Positions 11,601-27,100 of a stretch of 64,000 bases of DNA are shown one piece after another (position 1 is the first letter of the stretch; each line of letters opens with the position of its first letter). A program made the position numbers and the translations under genes. Source of the stretch: Xenopus tropicalis (taxonomy: Eukaryota > Chordata > Amphibia > Anura > Pipidae); NCBI RefSeq assembly GCF_000004195.4, contig NC_030681.2, positions 87,861,681-87,925,680 of the forward strand, read 5' to 3'. The notes below the pieces were generated by a model. It saw nothing but the letters and a program-made list of their open reading frames with translations. It did not search any database and had not been told where the DNA came from.

Positions 11601-12051
11601 TCGCAGATTTTTCGCCATTTTGCAAATTTTCTTGCCGTTTCGTGAATTTTATGGCAAAGCAAAATGGGACAGATTTGCTCATCACTACTGGTGGGCCCCT
11701 GGGGTCCCAGTCCAACACCGTTGCTGTTTACCAAATGCATCTATTAGAAATTAGTGGATAGAGATTTTCCCGCAATGTAATAGCAACAAATAAGACATTT
11801 GCTTTTAAACCAGCGACCAGTAAATTCTACCTGTGGATTGGTTGCTATGGGTTACTGCTCCTGTGCAAATTGTGCCTTTATTACATAACCCTGTTTCACT
11901 TCCAGGTGGTAGGTACCAGAACTGTAGGTACTGTGGCCATGATTGGCCTTTCTCTTGCCCTAAGGATTTAACATATTTTCTTCAGTCCCCTGTGGCAGAT
12001 AGTCATCTAGCTTTACAGAGCTGTTGAAGCTAATGTTTTTGTTTTTTTAAT

Positions 12052-12106
<55 letters not shown>

Positions 12107-15100
12107 TCAGAAGGGTTATATACATTTTCTTTATTTATCTTGTACTGACTGTAAAAATTGAATATCCTCATTGAGAAGTACAGGTGTCGGACACCTTATC
12201 CGGAAGCCCATTATCCAGAAAGTTCCGAATTACAGAAAGGCCATCTCCCATAGACTCCATTTTAATCAAATAATTCACATTTTTAAAAATGATTTCCTTT
12301 TTCTCTGTAATAATAAAATAGTACCTTGTACTTGATCCCAACTAAGATATAATTAATCCTTATTGGAGCCAAAGCAATCCTATTGGATTTAATTACTGTT
12401 TAAATAATTTTTTTAGCAGACTTAAGGTAGGAGATCTGAATTACAGAAAGACCCCTTATCTGGAAAACCCCAGGTCCCAAGCATTCTGGATAACAGGTCC
12501 CATACCTGTACCTGATCTAAACAGACTAAATGGTTAATGATATTTAAGAATCTAAATTGGGTGGTAAATGAATAACATACAATGCATAAATAATGTTTAA
12601 TTTCACCAATTATTGTTGAGTATAATTTTTTTATCAGCTGCCTTCACTGTAGATGTCAGCCAGTTTAGACATAACTGACAGTATGTGATTATGCTTAGGC
12701 TGTGAGCTATTATCTTGTCAGATCTGAGACTAAGCAATTAATAATGACAAAAGCAAAGATGCCCAAAATAAGAGAACTGAATTTTCTGCAGATAATGATT
12801 TGTACAAGTAAGAATGGGTGCAAGTAATAATAGGGGAATTAATTTTGGAATAATTTAAAGTTGTTACCAATGCATTAGACTCGTGTATTAATAGAAAAGA
12901 CACAAATTTACTAAAATTCACTTAAATTGCAGTCGAAGATGGCAAAGAAAATGTTGTTCTGTTCATGGATCTTGGCAGCTGGAATCATGTGGTCTTTGTA
13001 TATGTCCTTCATCCTGTCTGTTATTACTGGCCAGTTCATCTATTTGGTCTTGTTGCTAAGAAAAGAACAGATTGCTACTCCTGAGACTGAGTGTGACGTT
13101 GCCTTGCTTTCAGGTTCTTGAAATGGTTTGTTTGTGGTTCAAAAAAAGCAGAAGCTAATAGCAAAATACCATTTAAAGAGATTTTCTCAGGAGGACAGGG
13201 ATTCTTTGTGTAAGGATATACATCCCTTAGTGTATAGCAGAAAAATCTAAATGCTATTAATACGGCAACAGAGAAGACCTTTCTGAATGGAAGCCTTTCC
13301 AGTCTCTGATGCTACTACCACTGGGGAATTCTTAGTACCAGTCAACAGTACTCTATAGAGAATTTTATTATAACTATTAGTTAGTGCCCTATACATAAAT
13401 AACGGCAATTCACTGTGCTGGCTACTTGATCTGACAGTCTATGAAGATATCTTTTAGTTTCACATTTTATTGCCCTATTCTCATGAAAGTATAATGAGAT
13501 ATCTCAAGCTCCATGGGGATATTTTAATTGTATTTTAAGTATAAATATATTCCATATAAATAGAGCAAAGTGATTTCTTTTGCATTTCCTGTGCCCTTCC
13601 TGTTGCTCCCTCAGTAGAAAGCTACTAATAGTGTGCATCGCTACTGAATGGAAGCCAAGCAGCTTTGCTGGTGGATAGAAAGACACAGTTATGTTCTTGA
13701 CTGAGCGTCTTCTACCAAGACTCCATGCTACGCCCTACCCTCCATATATAACTCTCCTGCACTCAATCATTATTGGAGAGAGCACTCTACTACATAAAAC
13801 AAACTGCAATCCAAAAAAAAAAAAAAGGATTTCCCATTAGAAAAGTTGCCAGGGATGGCCCTCTAATGTTATAATGCAAATGCTCTACTGCTAAATATTA
13901 GCAGCAGCTTGCACCCACATTCGCAAAAATGGGTGCATGCAATTGTGTCTGCAAAAGAGCAACTGCAACAGTTGCAACTTCCCATCCAAACTATTTGAGT
14001 CTGAAAACTGCACACATAATGCCTCTTAATTACATAGCAAATTGGAAACTTGATATCATTTCATGGATCCATTTTGAATAAATTACTGCATACTATAAAG
14101 GTCATATAAAGGGGAAATATACTTTTCAAGTTCTGTAAATGTTAAAAAAACCTGTTCATTTGTAATATAAAATAAAAAAACACCAGAAAATGCTGGTGAT
14201 AAAAGAGCATGAAAGTGACCGTGTTATACCCACCTAAGACTAGAAACACAAGTTAAAACGTGCTGCAGCAATCTAATCATTGGTGTTATGCCTGTCCCCG
14301 CTGCTACAAGGAAGACATCCATCACGTTTTCAATCTGGAAACTGCTGAATGTGCCCTGGGGATTGCTTATGGATATATAGTCACCTGCAGAAAAGAAGCA
14401 GGGGGTAAAAATAATAATGATACTTTTCAGAAAGGCCAGGGATTATAGGTGAACATGAGCAAAACAGATCAATTAAAGTAAATAAAATTCAACTAAACAA
14501 TAGTGTCTGTTAAAAAAAGCACCTCATACATTGTTTCTCTAAGACAAAAACCATGCTCGACAAAGCATACCAAGTGCAAAATCCCCAGAAGCAGAAGGTT
14601 CATTTAACTTAACAGCAATTGGGTTATTTTACATAAAAAGCATAGAACATTCATGGTCTATTAGGTTTTAAAGAAATAAAATGAATTCAGCCACCATACA
14701 TGGCCAATCACTTCAGCCCATGTGTACGTGCCTCAGTTGAGGTATTAAATCAATATACTGTTTCTGTACACGTATAGCCAGGTTAAATTAAGCATTAAAC
14801 ATTTAGCAGTCAGTATTCCCAATTATATGCTAGACTTGCTACATTAATTGCTCTGCCTACTGCAGAGGAAAATGTAATGGTTCAGAGTCAAACATATTGA
14901 GCTGTTTGGGTAAGTGATCAGCACTTCCTGCTATGTAATAACAACAAATGTACATCACATTTTCCCATCTATTGGAGCAGGATGAGCGTTTCTTGTTATT
15001 TTAGCAGACTCAGTGTGATTTCTAAACTGATGCACCTTAATGGAGATTAGTGTAGCTCTTTGTCAGTACCAGTCCTTAAGTTATGTCTAGATGAATATAA

Positions 15101-18100
15101 TAGATTTCACTATTCTGTAGCATATCAACTAAACAAGTATGTCTTACTATAGATGTTTTCATATTTGCTTTTGCATTTTGATTTAATTCATGGCAAAAAA
15201 AAATCAAATGTTCTTTTTTTGCTCTAGAGGTGTTATTAACAAATAAAAATCTCTCTACCTCAAACCCACTGAGATTGTAATAGCAAATGTCGGCAAACTG
15301 GGAAAGCAAGAATTAAAAAAAATCTACCCCCTTAGTGCATCTATATTATATATTTGTTAGTTTTACTGATGTAATTTGGTTTAACATAATTTACTCCATT
15401 CTGCTAAACTCATTTGCAATACATCTCTTCTATCTAAAGGTGGCCATACAGGTGACAGATTTTAGTTACCAATTTGGGTCCTTTAGACAAATTCGGTAGT
15501 TTATCTGCCCATGTATGGACACCCCCGACCAACATCTGGCTTCAAATTGGCAAGATCTCTATCGGGCAGGTTTAATTTTCCATTGGATCGGGGACTGCAT
15601 AGGATCGTTGATGTGGTTATTGGTCTAACAGTTTGATTTAATTGTTTAGCCCTAGGGTCATAATTTTAGCTTCTAATGATTTGGCCTTTTATAAGCAGCT
15701 TTAATTTGTTAGGATCCAATTCTCCCTATCCACCAGGCAACCGTTCGAATTAAAAACTAGAAGTTGCATAGCAGAGGGCCTGAGAAAGAGAAGTCACGCA
15801 AGGTAACCATAATCGGAGCCTCACTGAGCAATATTTTTCGGCTGCTGGGTCAGTGATCCCCATCTTAAAGCTTTTAAAGAGACATTAGAAAAGCAAATAA
15901 TTCCAAAGTAATAAAAATTAGAACCTATTGAAAAGTTGTTATGATTATGATATTCTATAATGTACTACCCCTTTACAGGTATGAATAAGCATGTGCCCGC
16001 TTAAAGTGCCTTGACACGATAACTCTGTACCTTGGTATCCATGTTGGGATTGCAATATTTTGCAGAACATATTTAAATCTGTGAAACTGGCTCTATTAGA
16101 ATATAAAATATATACATATATTTTTTTTTTTTTTCTTCCCCTTGTAGCATGCGTTCTGCTTTGGAAAATATGTCTTATTTGCCTAAATGTTGGTACTTGG
16201 CTCTCTTAAAGTAAAGGTTATCCTTTACTCCTTTGATATATGTGTTGGCAGCGAGAGAGCCTGGCCAGCATGGTAGATAAGTGTTTAAAGAAATGATACG
16301 ATGGCTAAAATAATCTATTGAATTTGAAAAATAAATACATGCATTAAAATAAATCTTTGTTATTAAACATGGGTAACCAAGGGATGCGATAAAAACAGTG
16401 TAATAGATGATGCCATAATAAAATGGAACAAGTGGAATAGAAGAGATGTCACACCAGAGATAAGTAGCTGCTAGTGGCAGAAAACCAATTTCTAGTCACC
16501 TACATAGTACACTCTTTTTGTTATGTAAGCCTTATGGCGAATAAAAACTTGGAAAAAGAATGAATTGGGAGGAAGATGCCATGAGAGGTCCAAGAGGGAC
16601 ATTGGCAATTATAAGTGTTTATACTAGGATTATAAGTGCAGGTATTTACTATAAGGAAGTGTATGCTATTTCTTATCCCATGCCACTAGATAGGTCAATA
16701 AAATCAGTTCCTATGTTTACTACTTTTCATTTCATTATAACTATTGGTATATAATGCAATTTGGAACAACCAAGTTACCACATGAAGGTAAACTCCATAT
16801 GGTTTTTTGGCTGTATTTCCAAAGGCTGGCACTTCCTTGCATGGTTGCATTTCTTGGAAAAAGTGTAAATTGTTCTCACAGGATGATCCAACCATGCTGT
16901 AGTTTTGTTATAGGGGAAATCTCCAACACCAACAACCATTTTTTAAAACCATATGTACTTGCACAGATACAAAACTACTAGTAAAACAGGGAAGCACAGT
17001 TCAACCTCAGTTGCACTTTATTTATATTTAACAAACCCTTGGACTGCTGTCCTACAACCCCCTTTGTATATATTTGTACTTAAATAAGCGTTACTCTGCA
17101 GAAAGAATGGCCAAACTTTGATGTGGTTGTAACCCCCCCCCCCCCCACTCATTTAGTAGTGGGCTTATATGCAAGGCAAGCCTTTTCCTCACATTTAAGA
17201 GAAGGTGGGGGATGACTTGTTTGCAGTTATGTAAATAACAATCTTACCTACTGTCAAGTTTTCAAGATGTGGGGTAATGCTTCCATTTGGATATATTTTT
17301 ATCATTAGGTACAGGCACTGTTTATTGCAAAAAGTTGAGTATTGGGCATCCGGCAATAAACAGCTTGCCACTGGTGTATAAGGCTTCACTATGTCAACAC
17401 CTAAACAATATAACATAAAACAGTCACAATCTAATATATTGAGATTTATATTATTATATTATTAAGACACATACAATCTTAAGAAGATCCAAAATATACC
17501 TTATCAAAAAATACCATGGATAAATATATAATAAATACTGCCCAGTATGTATGAATACAATACTACAGAGGAGAATAGATTTTCCTTTATGCTTTCCTTC
17601 TTGTATTCTACAACATTACCGCTTTCAACAACCAATTTTATGTTAATCTAGAGGACTGTTATTGAATCTACTGAAACTTATTATTAAGGCGTAAGCTTCT
17701 TAGATTGGAAATGCTAAGCACCTTAAACATATTTATATAATGACCATATCCAGTGCTAAGCACATCTTTTGAATTCTAAGCAAAACTAACTTGGAAGGTT
17801 TGCGTGCATAAATCATTTTTTTTTAGAAAATGATAAGCATGCCTTATGTATAATTTAAATTTTATTTCATTTTATTTTCTTTCTATATGTGCAAAATAAG
17901 TACATTTTATTTTGAAAGGACAGATTTATTAAGCATTAGAAGTTAGCTACTGGGCAAAACATATCAGAGCCTCCAGATGGATACCCAGCTTTTTAAAACC
18001 AACTTTACAGATTATATACAGGGTAAATATTTTTCAGGCTAGGGCACAACAGAAATGATAAGATACATAGTTACATAGGGTTGAAAAAAGACCAGAGTCC

Positions 18101-21100
18101 ATCAAGTTCAACCCATCCAAGTAAACCCAGCACACCTAACCCACACCTACCAATCTATACACTCACATACATAAACTATAAATACAACCACTAGTACTAA
18201 CTGTAGATATTAGTATCACAATAGCCTTGGATATTTTGATTGTTCAAGAACTCATCTAGGCCCCTCTTAAAGGCATTAACAGAATCTGCCATTACCACAT
18301 CTCTAGGAAGGGCATTCCACAACCTCACCGTGAAAAACCACCTACGCTGCTTCAAATGGAAGCTCCGTTCCTCTAATCTAAAGGGGTGACCTCTGGTGCG
18401 TTGATTGTTTTTATGGGAAAAAAGAACATCCCCCATCTGCCTATAATCCCCTCTAATGTACTTGAACAGAGTAATCATGTCCCCTCGCAAGCGTCTCTTT
18501 TCCAGAGAAAACAACCTCAACCTCGACAGTCTAACCTCATAGTTTAAATCTTCCATCCCCTTTACCAGTTTAGTTGCACGTCTCTGCACTCTCTCCAGCT
18601 CATTAATATCCTTCTTAAGGACTGGAGCCCAAAACTGCTCTGCATACTCAAGGTGAGGCCTTACCAGGGACTTATAAAGGGGCAAAATTATGTTCTCATC
18701 CCTTGAGTCAATGCCCTTTTTTTTATACAAGACAGCACTTTATTTGCTTTAGTAGCCACAGAATGACACTGCCTGTTTTAATTATGCCTACAGAAAAAGT
18801 CTAGTTATAGGGAAATTGGCAGGCATTTAAATAACTAAATTCGGTAAGAACAAAAGCACAGCAATTTAGCAAATTCTAAGTATGTAAAAAAAAAAAAAAA
18901 AAAAAACAGAAAAAATGAATAAAACTGCATACATGGTAACCAATTAAAGGCAAAAGAAAAGCCAAAACAAGGCTTCTCACAATAGGGTGTAGTACTGAGC
19001 TGTATTATTGTCAGATTAAAATAATATTCAATGACACAAAATACATACATTTGTATTTAATCAATCACCACCATTCCTAAAGCTATTTTTGAAATACCTG
19101 AAGGGAAAGGAAAGTGCTCAAATGATTTAATGGAATGGTTTGTGCTCAATGCAATGGTGATGTCATCTACTAATCATTAACTCAGTATTCACTTATTTGT
19201 TTCATTTGGGCACCATTGATATAAGATTTATTGGTGTAATAAGTGAATAGCGGGCTGGTGTACATTGACCCCAAGGGCAATGAAGATATGAAGTGCTGCT
19301 CTATTTCAATACCTGGAAAGTCTTCCTCCGCAGGTGTATTTCAACTGTTAGAGAAATATCCTAAACCATTCCTGCCATTTCAAATCGACTGGAAACCTGC
19401 TAGAACCACTGGTATTGACAAAGATCCGTGTTGCGCAGCGAAATGCGCGTCGGGTTGTGTTGTCTGAGGGTGGGAAGGGAGGCTGAAGGGTGTTGAATGG
19501 GTTTCGTTTACAGGTATGGGTGGTTTGATTCAGCGGGCCTGTGGTTGGTAAATGTGACTCTGCCTATTTTAGTTTGTATTGGGCAACTAAAGGTGGGTGT
19601 GCGACACGGAGCAGGATTGATATTCCTATTCTATTTACTCGGTGCGCATGAGTCTTTAGTTTCCTTATCAGAGGGAGCCTTGGTAACATTTGTTTTACTG
19701 CCTTAAAAGATGAGATCCGATACATTTCTTGCGGACTTTGTTCTGAGACAGCGTGAATACTGGCTATGTGGGTGGGGAACCCTAAGCGAGTTGATACTTT
19801 TACTAATTATGTAGGTGGTGACAATAGTAGCATTAATTCCCTGTAAGGCTTTGATGTGTTTGATCAACCGTTACAATTCTTGCTCTTTCCGTGCAACTAG
19901 ACAGTTGCCTCCTTGCATCTTTGTTGCTTTTTGTTTTTAAGCAGACAGGGCTGAAGTTGATGTTTTCCTCATTTGCCGTGATCATTTTGGATTGCCCTTT
20001 ATGATCAATTGCTCTAACCCATGTGTTTTTTAAATTGCACAAGGAGTCCAAGTGGGATTTTTTTATTCTGTAAATAAAGGTTAAATTTTAACAATTGGTC
20101 TCTGTGGTTCTATTTACCTGGTTCATGTGGGATGGAATGGTGCTCTTTTCTTTTGTTATTTATAGAACTGCTGGTATATATGCCTTAGAGTGCACTAGAG
20201 CCATGTTGAGGCCAAGCTTTAACGTTACTAGAAGAGACAGGCAGTTGTCACTAAAGTCAAGGTGAAGCAACATGGGCAGTTTCAGGCATTTCTTTGGTGG
20301 AGAAAAGACCACATGTGTCATTTGTGACATTCCATCTTCCAGCTATGAGTATGCAGAGGCCTGCTACCTGCACATAGGTGTAGGCAGTTACAGAAATGGC
20401 ATCTACCTGTCACTGTGAACATGGGGCACACACAAGCATTTTCAGGCCAAAATCTACCCTGGGCGTGCAGTGACAAACAGATGTTATTCAGATGTTAAGC
20501 TTCAATCATTTACTTTTCTTGTCTACCAACAATATCTAGCATAACCACATGCCCATATAACACAGAAATGCCAAATAAAATCACTATGGTCCAGCAAGGT
20601 TATTTCAAAGTTGTAAGTTAAAAGTATTATCATTCCCACTGATGTCCTCCTTATTGCTTATTTTTTTGTAGTCAGAACAGGATAATGTTCTGCATATATC
20701 TAGGAAGATTGTAAGCAAAAACTATTATCAGTGCTATATCCTCTCAGTATAACAATAATAATAATAATATCATAATATCCTCTTTACAGCATACTGGGCC
20801 AGATTCAGTTCCACAAGAAAACATAATTTTATGGTTTATCACATGAAAACTTATGGGCAAGATTCAGTTTGAGGAGAAAAAAAATGTATTTATCACTGAA
20901 TTGCATCTGGCTCTATGGGAGAATCTGAAACCAAATTAGGAGATAAGCTTTTTTTATCTGCCCTATTATTTAACGAAGACAGTTTATTTAATGTTTTTGC
21001 TTAAGATACTTGTGGAGCATTTGATTACACTGAATATGAGTTGTTATACAAATACAATGACCCATATCATACACTTATATACATACATGGTGACACTATT

Positions 21101-24100
21101 TTATGTTGTTGCTTGAGACAAGGATTCTTCTCCCCAAAATCATCTCTTAGTCAGAGATTTTCTGAAGCTATGTTGCTAGCTGAAGAAATCACTCCTTAAT
21201 ATTGCAGTAGTAGTAATATGAAATCATGTTTCTCTTTTTCTTCATATTATGTTTCATTTATTTATTCTTTACAGTAGCAAAACATTTATATGATTTTACT
21301 TTACTCTTCTATAACTGAATTTACAAACCATGCCTCTAGTGACAGCATGACCAGTAAAGTGTTAATATGAAGCCAATTCATATTAATTTTTTCACATTTT
21401 ATGCTTTGTTACTATAAATTCCATGAGTCTCCACTTTAAATTTCTCTTTCTTCTCTTTGTTGGAGTCAAAGAATTAAACAGCACAAAGTAAAAAATATCA
21501 GACATCTGGTGGGGAGCTCTGCATCCTGAGACATTCTAAAGAACTGCAAAAATGTCAAGGGATTTTTATTCCTATGAGAGCTTCACATTTCAATCACCTT
21601 TGAAATCTTACAGTGTACTGAACTTAACATATATTAATCTATGGATCTATTTCTATTATCACGCCTCTTTTGTGTCACTGATAAAGGGCTAGCTATTTTT
21701 CTCTCTTTCTCTACCCTGGACATGGCTGTAAGAATGTCTAATGCCCTCCTGCCAGAGCTTAGTTATGGTGAATCTTTACAGTATTGTGTTTAGGTTAGAG
21801 GATCTGAGTTGCAGACAATTAGTTCTAGGCACAGTTTTAAACATAGTTGGTTATGTGCTTCCAAATACCCTACAAACTAATTTTCTTTTATTTCTTAAAA
21901 GCAGCCCTCACCTATTCTTTAACTTTACAATCCTGAAAGCAAGCATTCATTGTAAGTCATTTTTAGTCATTGCATACATTTGACATATTTTCATATTTAT
22001 CCAAATTTAACCATGTGACTTTTTATCCATTAAAGATAAAAGAGTGTGGTGACTTGTTTGAGCTCAATGGCAAAAGTGTAAGACTCCTTAAAATATAAAC
22101 TCAATACCCAAAGCAAAGCTAGCAGATAGACCTCTGCAATTTAGCACTAAAGATCTAAAAGCCCCTTGTCAAAATCATAGTTTCTAAAGAAACTATCCCT
22201 TCCTTAACTAACAAGATGCTAAGGGCTATACTCTACTATACTAATACTTATTTTAAATTCTACGCACACATACTTAGCCCAGTACTAGCTGAAATATTGA
22301 CCTACTTTCACATTTGGCAACATTTCCAAACTAAATGCTTACCTTACATATCTTAACTATAATTGTTAAACCTAAAAATACCATTTCTGGGGCTTAAATA
22401 ATAGACCAATATGGCTGTGAAACTGAGCAACATGCCTGTAAAACATTCTACTCCTAGTCATACACAATGATGAAATAAAAGGAAAAGAGCCAACATTGCA
22501 CTTGAGCCTTAGTGATCTGATTTAGTAAATAGCTTTAGTTTGCTGTGTGTAAATTCATAGTTGTATCCCCACTTGCTTTAAGCTGCTAGTTATTGTAAAT
22601 TAGACTTGTTATGCTTAACCATAAGTGTCAAATGTTCATATCCAAATTGTTAAAAAATTGAGTGGGTTTTAGAGCTTAACACAAATAATCTAAACCCTGC
22701 TTGTAATTCTGCTGATGTAACACATTATCTACATTTTGTACCTGAAATATTCATTTTGAGGTAAATATGATGTCCCACAGGCACTTGAAGATGACAGCCC
22801 TGAGGAAGTTGAACACAAAATAACTTCGTATTGTAATTGATGTCTGTTTTAGAAGCCAGTCTGCACTTTCGGTAATAAAGACCTTTGAAGAAAAATATGT
22901 AACATATTTTATAAAAATATAAATTCCAAGGATTTTAACAGTGTACTAATATTATTTTCTCATTTATGAATTCACTGTAAAGCATTCAGCAGCATAATTA
23001 GCATCTGATATTTCTAAATGCAATTTAACACAACACCCATAACTGTTATACAGGGGCTGATCCTTTAGGCTGGCTGTAAAGGTATATGTTTTGGCTCTAA
23101 CTTAGATAAACAGCATATGGAAAAATGCCATTACTACAAATGATTCTGAATCCAGGATTGGATTTACAATTTGGCCAAACCCTTTCTCTTTCTGAAGTAT
23201 TAAGGATCAGCCAAATCCTGAGTTGCTAGCCAAACTAAATCAGTTTAGAGCTTAATACATAAAAACTCACCTATATTCTATTCATTCCTATGGGATTTTG
23301 AGAAGTGTATTTATCAACGGGTGAATATTAGAACTCGCCATTTGATAAACATGCTTCTAAAAATGCCATAGGAATGAAGAGAGGAACATGGGTGAGTTTT
23401 TATATATTTAAGAGTAAGTAAACCTTTTTTTTTCTATCAGTAAAATTACTCTAAACAGCCTCCAGAATTACCTACCTTTGTCCCAGCATTGAGAGTGACC
23501 TGGCTCCTCAGTTAGAAGTTGATTGTTTCCTTTACTTCCTTGTGCATAGTGAAGCCCTGTCCCCACTTTCTGTACAGGTCTCTCATTACTTTGACTACTG
23601 TAGTCGAATTGGAGAGCCTTCTGCGCATGCCTGGAGGCAGCAGGAGCCAGTCTGTGCATTAGCAGGCTTTTTTTATATAGATTTTGTGTTTAAATATGCA
23701 TTATATTTGCCCTGTGTACATATCAGAGTAATTACGCATCTGCTGCAAGGGAACCCAATAAATCCTTACACCACAAATGTGTAGTGGACAACTGCAAGTG
23801 TTGAATTCTCCTTACTCTAATCTTTTTGTTCTCCTTACACTGATATTATTTTATTATTTCAATAGTTTGTCACCTAAACCTGGCAATAAATTGACCCCTA
23901 GAGGTTAAAGGGGCAACATCTGAATAATGGGAGAAAAAAAAAAAAAGGCAGTGATTTTAAAGCAACGTGCAAATGCAGTTGCTACTGAAATCAGTGTCTG
24001 CTTGCCTCTTACTATTCTATCCACTATTTGCCTGACTATAGAACCAAGAAGCTTTATTCAAGACTCCAGTTGCCACAATGCTTTGCATGCTTCTGGTATT

Positions 24101-27100
24101 ATTTGTCTTTTCAGATCACTTAATCACAGACAGGAATTGCGGAAATTGGATGACTATTGCTACACTCATTTAATAAACATATAGTCACAAGTAGTGAAGA
24201 TAAAAAAAGGAAAAGGCAGAAAAATGATTGTCCAACATAAAAACCTCCTTGTCCTAAATATCATTTAATAAAACATAAGAATATAGGTCCTTTGGAGTTA
24301 ATTTAAGTTGCTAAAAGCAGTAAATGCTGTTGGATCAACAGGAACCAGAAAGTGACTTTCAGTTTCATAATTTTCTTTGTTAGTGCAGTGATCCCTAACC
24401 AGTGGCTTGTGGCCAACATGTTGCTCACCAACCCTTTTGATGTTGCTCCCCGTGGCCTCAAAACAGGTGCCCATTTTTGAATTTCTGGCTTGAGACACAT
24501 TTTGGAGGCATAAAACCACGTGTAGTCAGTTCACATTAGGTTACCAAATAACCAATAACAGCCCTTTTTGGGCAACCCCTAGGAACTTTATTCATGCTTG
24601 TGTTGCTCCCCAACTTTTTTTATATTTAAATGTTGCTCACAAGTAAAAAAAGGGTGGGGACCCCTGGTTTAGTGCAAGAAATTATAAAGAAACATACATA
24701 TTTCCTAATTAAAATAATAGTCAAAAAGTACCGATATGGTAGGGATTCTCAGGATCTGGGGTTTTCCAAATATGGGATCTTTCTGTAATTTGTATCACTA
24801 TACCTTACTACTAAAAAAAATCATTTAAACATTAAACCCAATAGGATTGTTTTACAACCAATAATGATTCATTATATCTTAGTTGGGGAGATGGCCTTCC
24901 CCCAGCAGAAGACATATGCAGATCAAAGCAAAGAATAAGCAGAGAAAAGATCTGACAATTATTAGAAATAAAGAAATGCATTTTAATTATTCTCTAGTTT
25001 TATTTCCTTAACAGTTGGAAGTCACCTGAAAATTCTTACCTCTTTGGGAATGCTTCAAGAAAGAGTTATGGCCATCCATAGGTTGTCCCAAAGATTTCCA
25101 GGAAACAGGTTCTTTCTTCTTCATTTTAATTTCTATTTTACCAGCTGTTGCACTAACCTTCACTAATAAAAAAAACATAGTTATAGAAACAGCAGACTAT
25201 CAACAAAACTATGCAAAACTCTTATAAAGCCAGACTCAACAAAACAACGCAATCGATGTTTGCATTTATAAGTATACAAATACCAGTAGTGTTCAAGCAA
25301 CTGTCATTTTAAATGGTCCAAATCAAAATGGTATATATAAGCACCCAGAAGGGCAATATCCATAAGTTATAACATGTAAATAACAAAAAAAAATTTTTTT
25401 TTGAACATTTTGAAGAAAACCTGCATTTATAGTTGCTCTAATATGGAAAAATTGATTTTAGATGTAAAATGCATATAAAATATACATATTACTCTATTGT
25501 GTGGTCATAGATCCCAATATTAATTTGACGGTAAAACCTGACCCACAGAATCAAAATCTCCTGTGCAGTTTAGCCCCCACTTAGTGATCTACTTATGTTG
25601 GCTTTCTCTGTACTTGGCTGGCTTTGTAATTGCATGCAAATTATTTATACACCTCATTGTGCAGAACAGAAATCTGAATTGGACTAAATCACCAGGAGAA
25701 GAGAAGTATATGCTATCCTGCAAGACAACATTTACATTTCAATTGAGGCTGCTAGGGGTAAGCATATGAGAAAGAACATAGAAATTCCCTGCGAAGAGTG
25801 CCCAAGTCAAACCAAACTCAAAAACAAACACCTGCAAGGCCGTAGTTCTAACAACAAAGCTACCAAGTCACCCCATGCTACTGTCCTACAGAGCTTACAA
25901 ACTATGTTTGGTACCTTAGATGGATCAGCTCAATGACAACAAAGATTGAACGTAGGTTTTATATTCCAGTGAGTAGAAATGGAATATTAAATAGCGTTGT
26001 TTAAGGAGACTAGGGCACAAAAGTATAATTAACGCTTTTAAAAGAGATTAGTAAAAGATACCAAATATATGTTGTACTTACCCTCAATGTCTTTCTGCAC
26101 TGGGTGACTTAGCTCTGAAAATATAAGATCAATCGAATTATATGCACATCCTACTATGGCTATATTTTGATAAAAATTAACATTGTGCAAAGTATATTAA
26201 ACATTGTATTGTACCCCTTATGGAAATCACTGCAAGAAAATAAATAATACACTGCTCACTCTAATGTACCTATGTAGAGTTATAAGGTCACTTCTTGATT
26301 CTAATCCTTTTCATTCTATCATGTGCATGTGACACTGTTGATCACAAATCCTCATCACCATCTCCTCAAGATTCTGTACTTGATCCACTGCTATTCTCAC
26401 TTTGCCCTTTAACCCTTAATCTCATCAACTCGTTTGGTTTTAAATATCATCTGTATGCAAATATATTTAGCAACCTTTATTAAACTGCCCCCTGCCTTTA
26501 TTATTTCTACAGACTGCATGCTCATAAAACCTGCTAACTGGTTCTAATTAAACAAGCAGTAGGAAGATTTGTCCTATTGTGTCTTGTTGTAATAAAACCT
26601 GGGACAAAAATCTGTAAAGACAAGACATTCTTTTTTGGAGAATCATTCCATTGTACCCCTATCTAAAAAAAAGAAAAAATATCCTTCTTAAAATGGAACA
26701 ACAACATGGAAGAACCCATGTGCATCACTATAATTTAATGAAGAAAACTGTACCCAACAGAGTTTTGTTAGTTAAAATGTATTTTTACAGCCACATAAAA
26801 TATAATACACACTGGAGTCAATGAAATATGCAAAACATTGGAAGAGTGAGAGAGAAATATATATATACATATGGTAAGGGAGGACTAGATAGAAGCACCT
26901 GCAACTGAGAATTTAAATCACCACGCTATTAACATTTTAGCCTAAGGAACCTCTTATAAAATCCATGTAAAATGTTATTTGGTTCCCAGTCTTAAAGCTA
27001 AATTGGTGTAAGGGTTTACTCTGCACTGATAGAATGAGTTTAATGTTTCCAAAGCAATGAGCCATCTATGGTAGCAGGGTGAGAAGATTAATCAGTTATG

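Noticed and set aside
17498..17567. Possible exon with acceptor ctctgtag and donor gtatat on the minus strand
   Set aside because: The translation ([21 protein letters not shown]) does not match any part of CYB5R4 and would be out of order.
19081..19160. Possible minus-strand exon ending CTTCAG|gtattt
   Set aside because: The encoded peptide has no resemblance to the expected FAD-domain segment.
23468..23784. Open frames containing [14 protein letters not shown], looked at as the missing FAD-domain exon
   Set aside because: The similarity to YYRKCQL is superficial, the frame that could match contains a stop, and splice sites with the right phase are absent.
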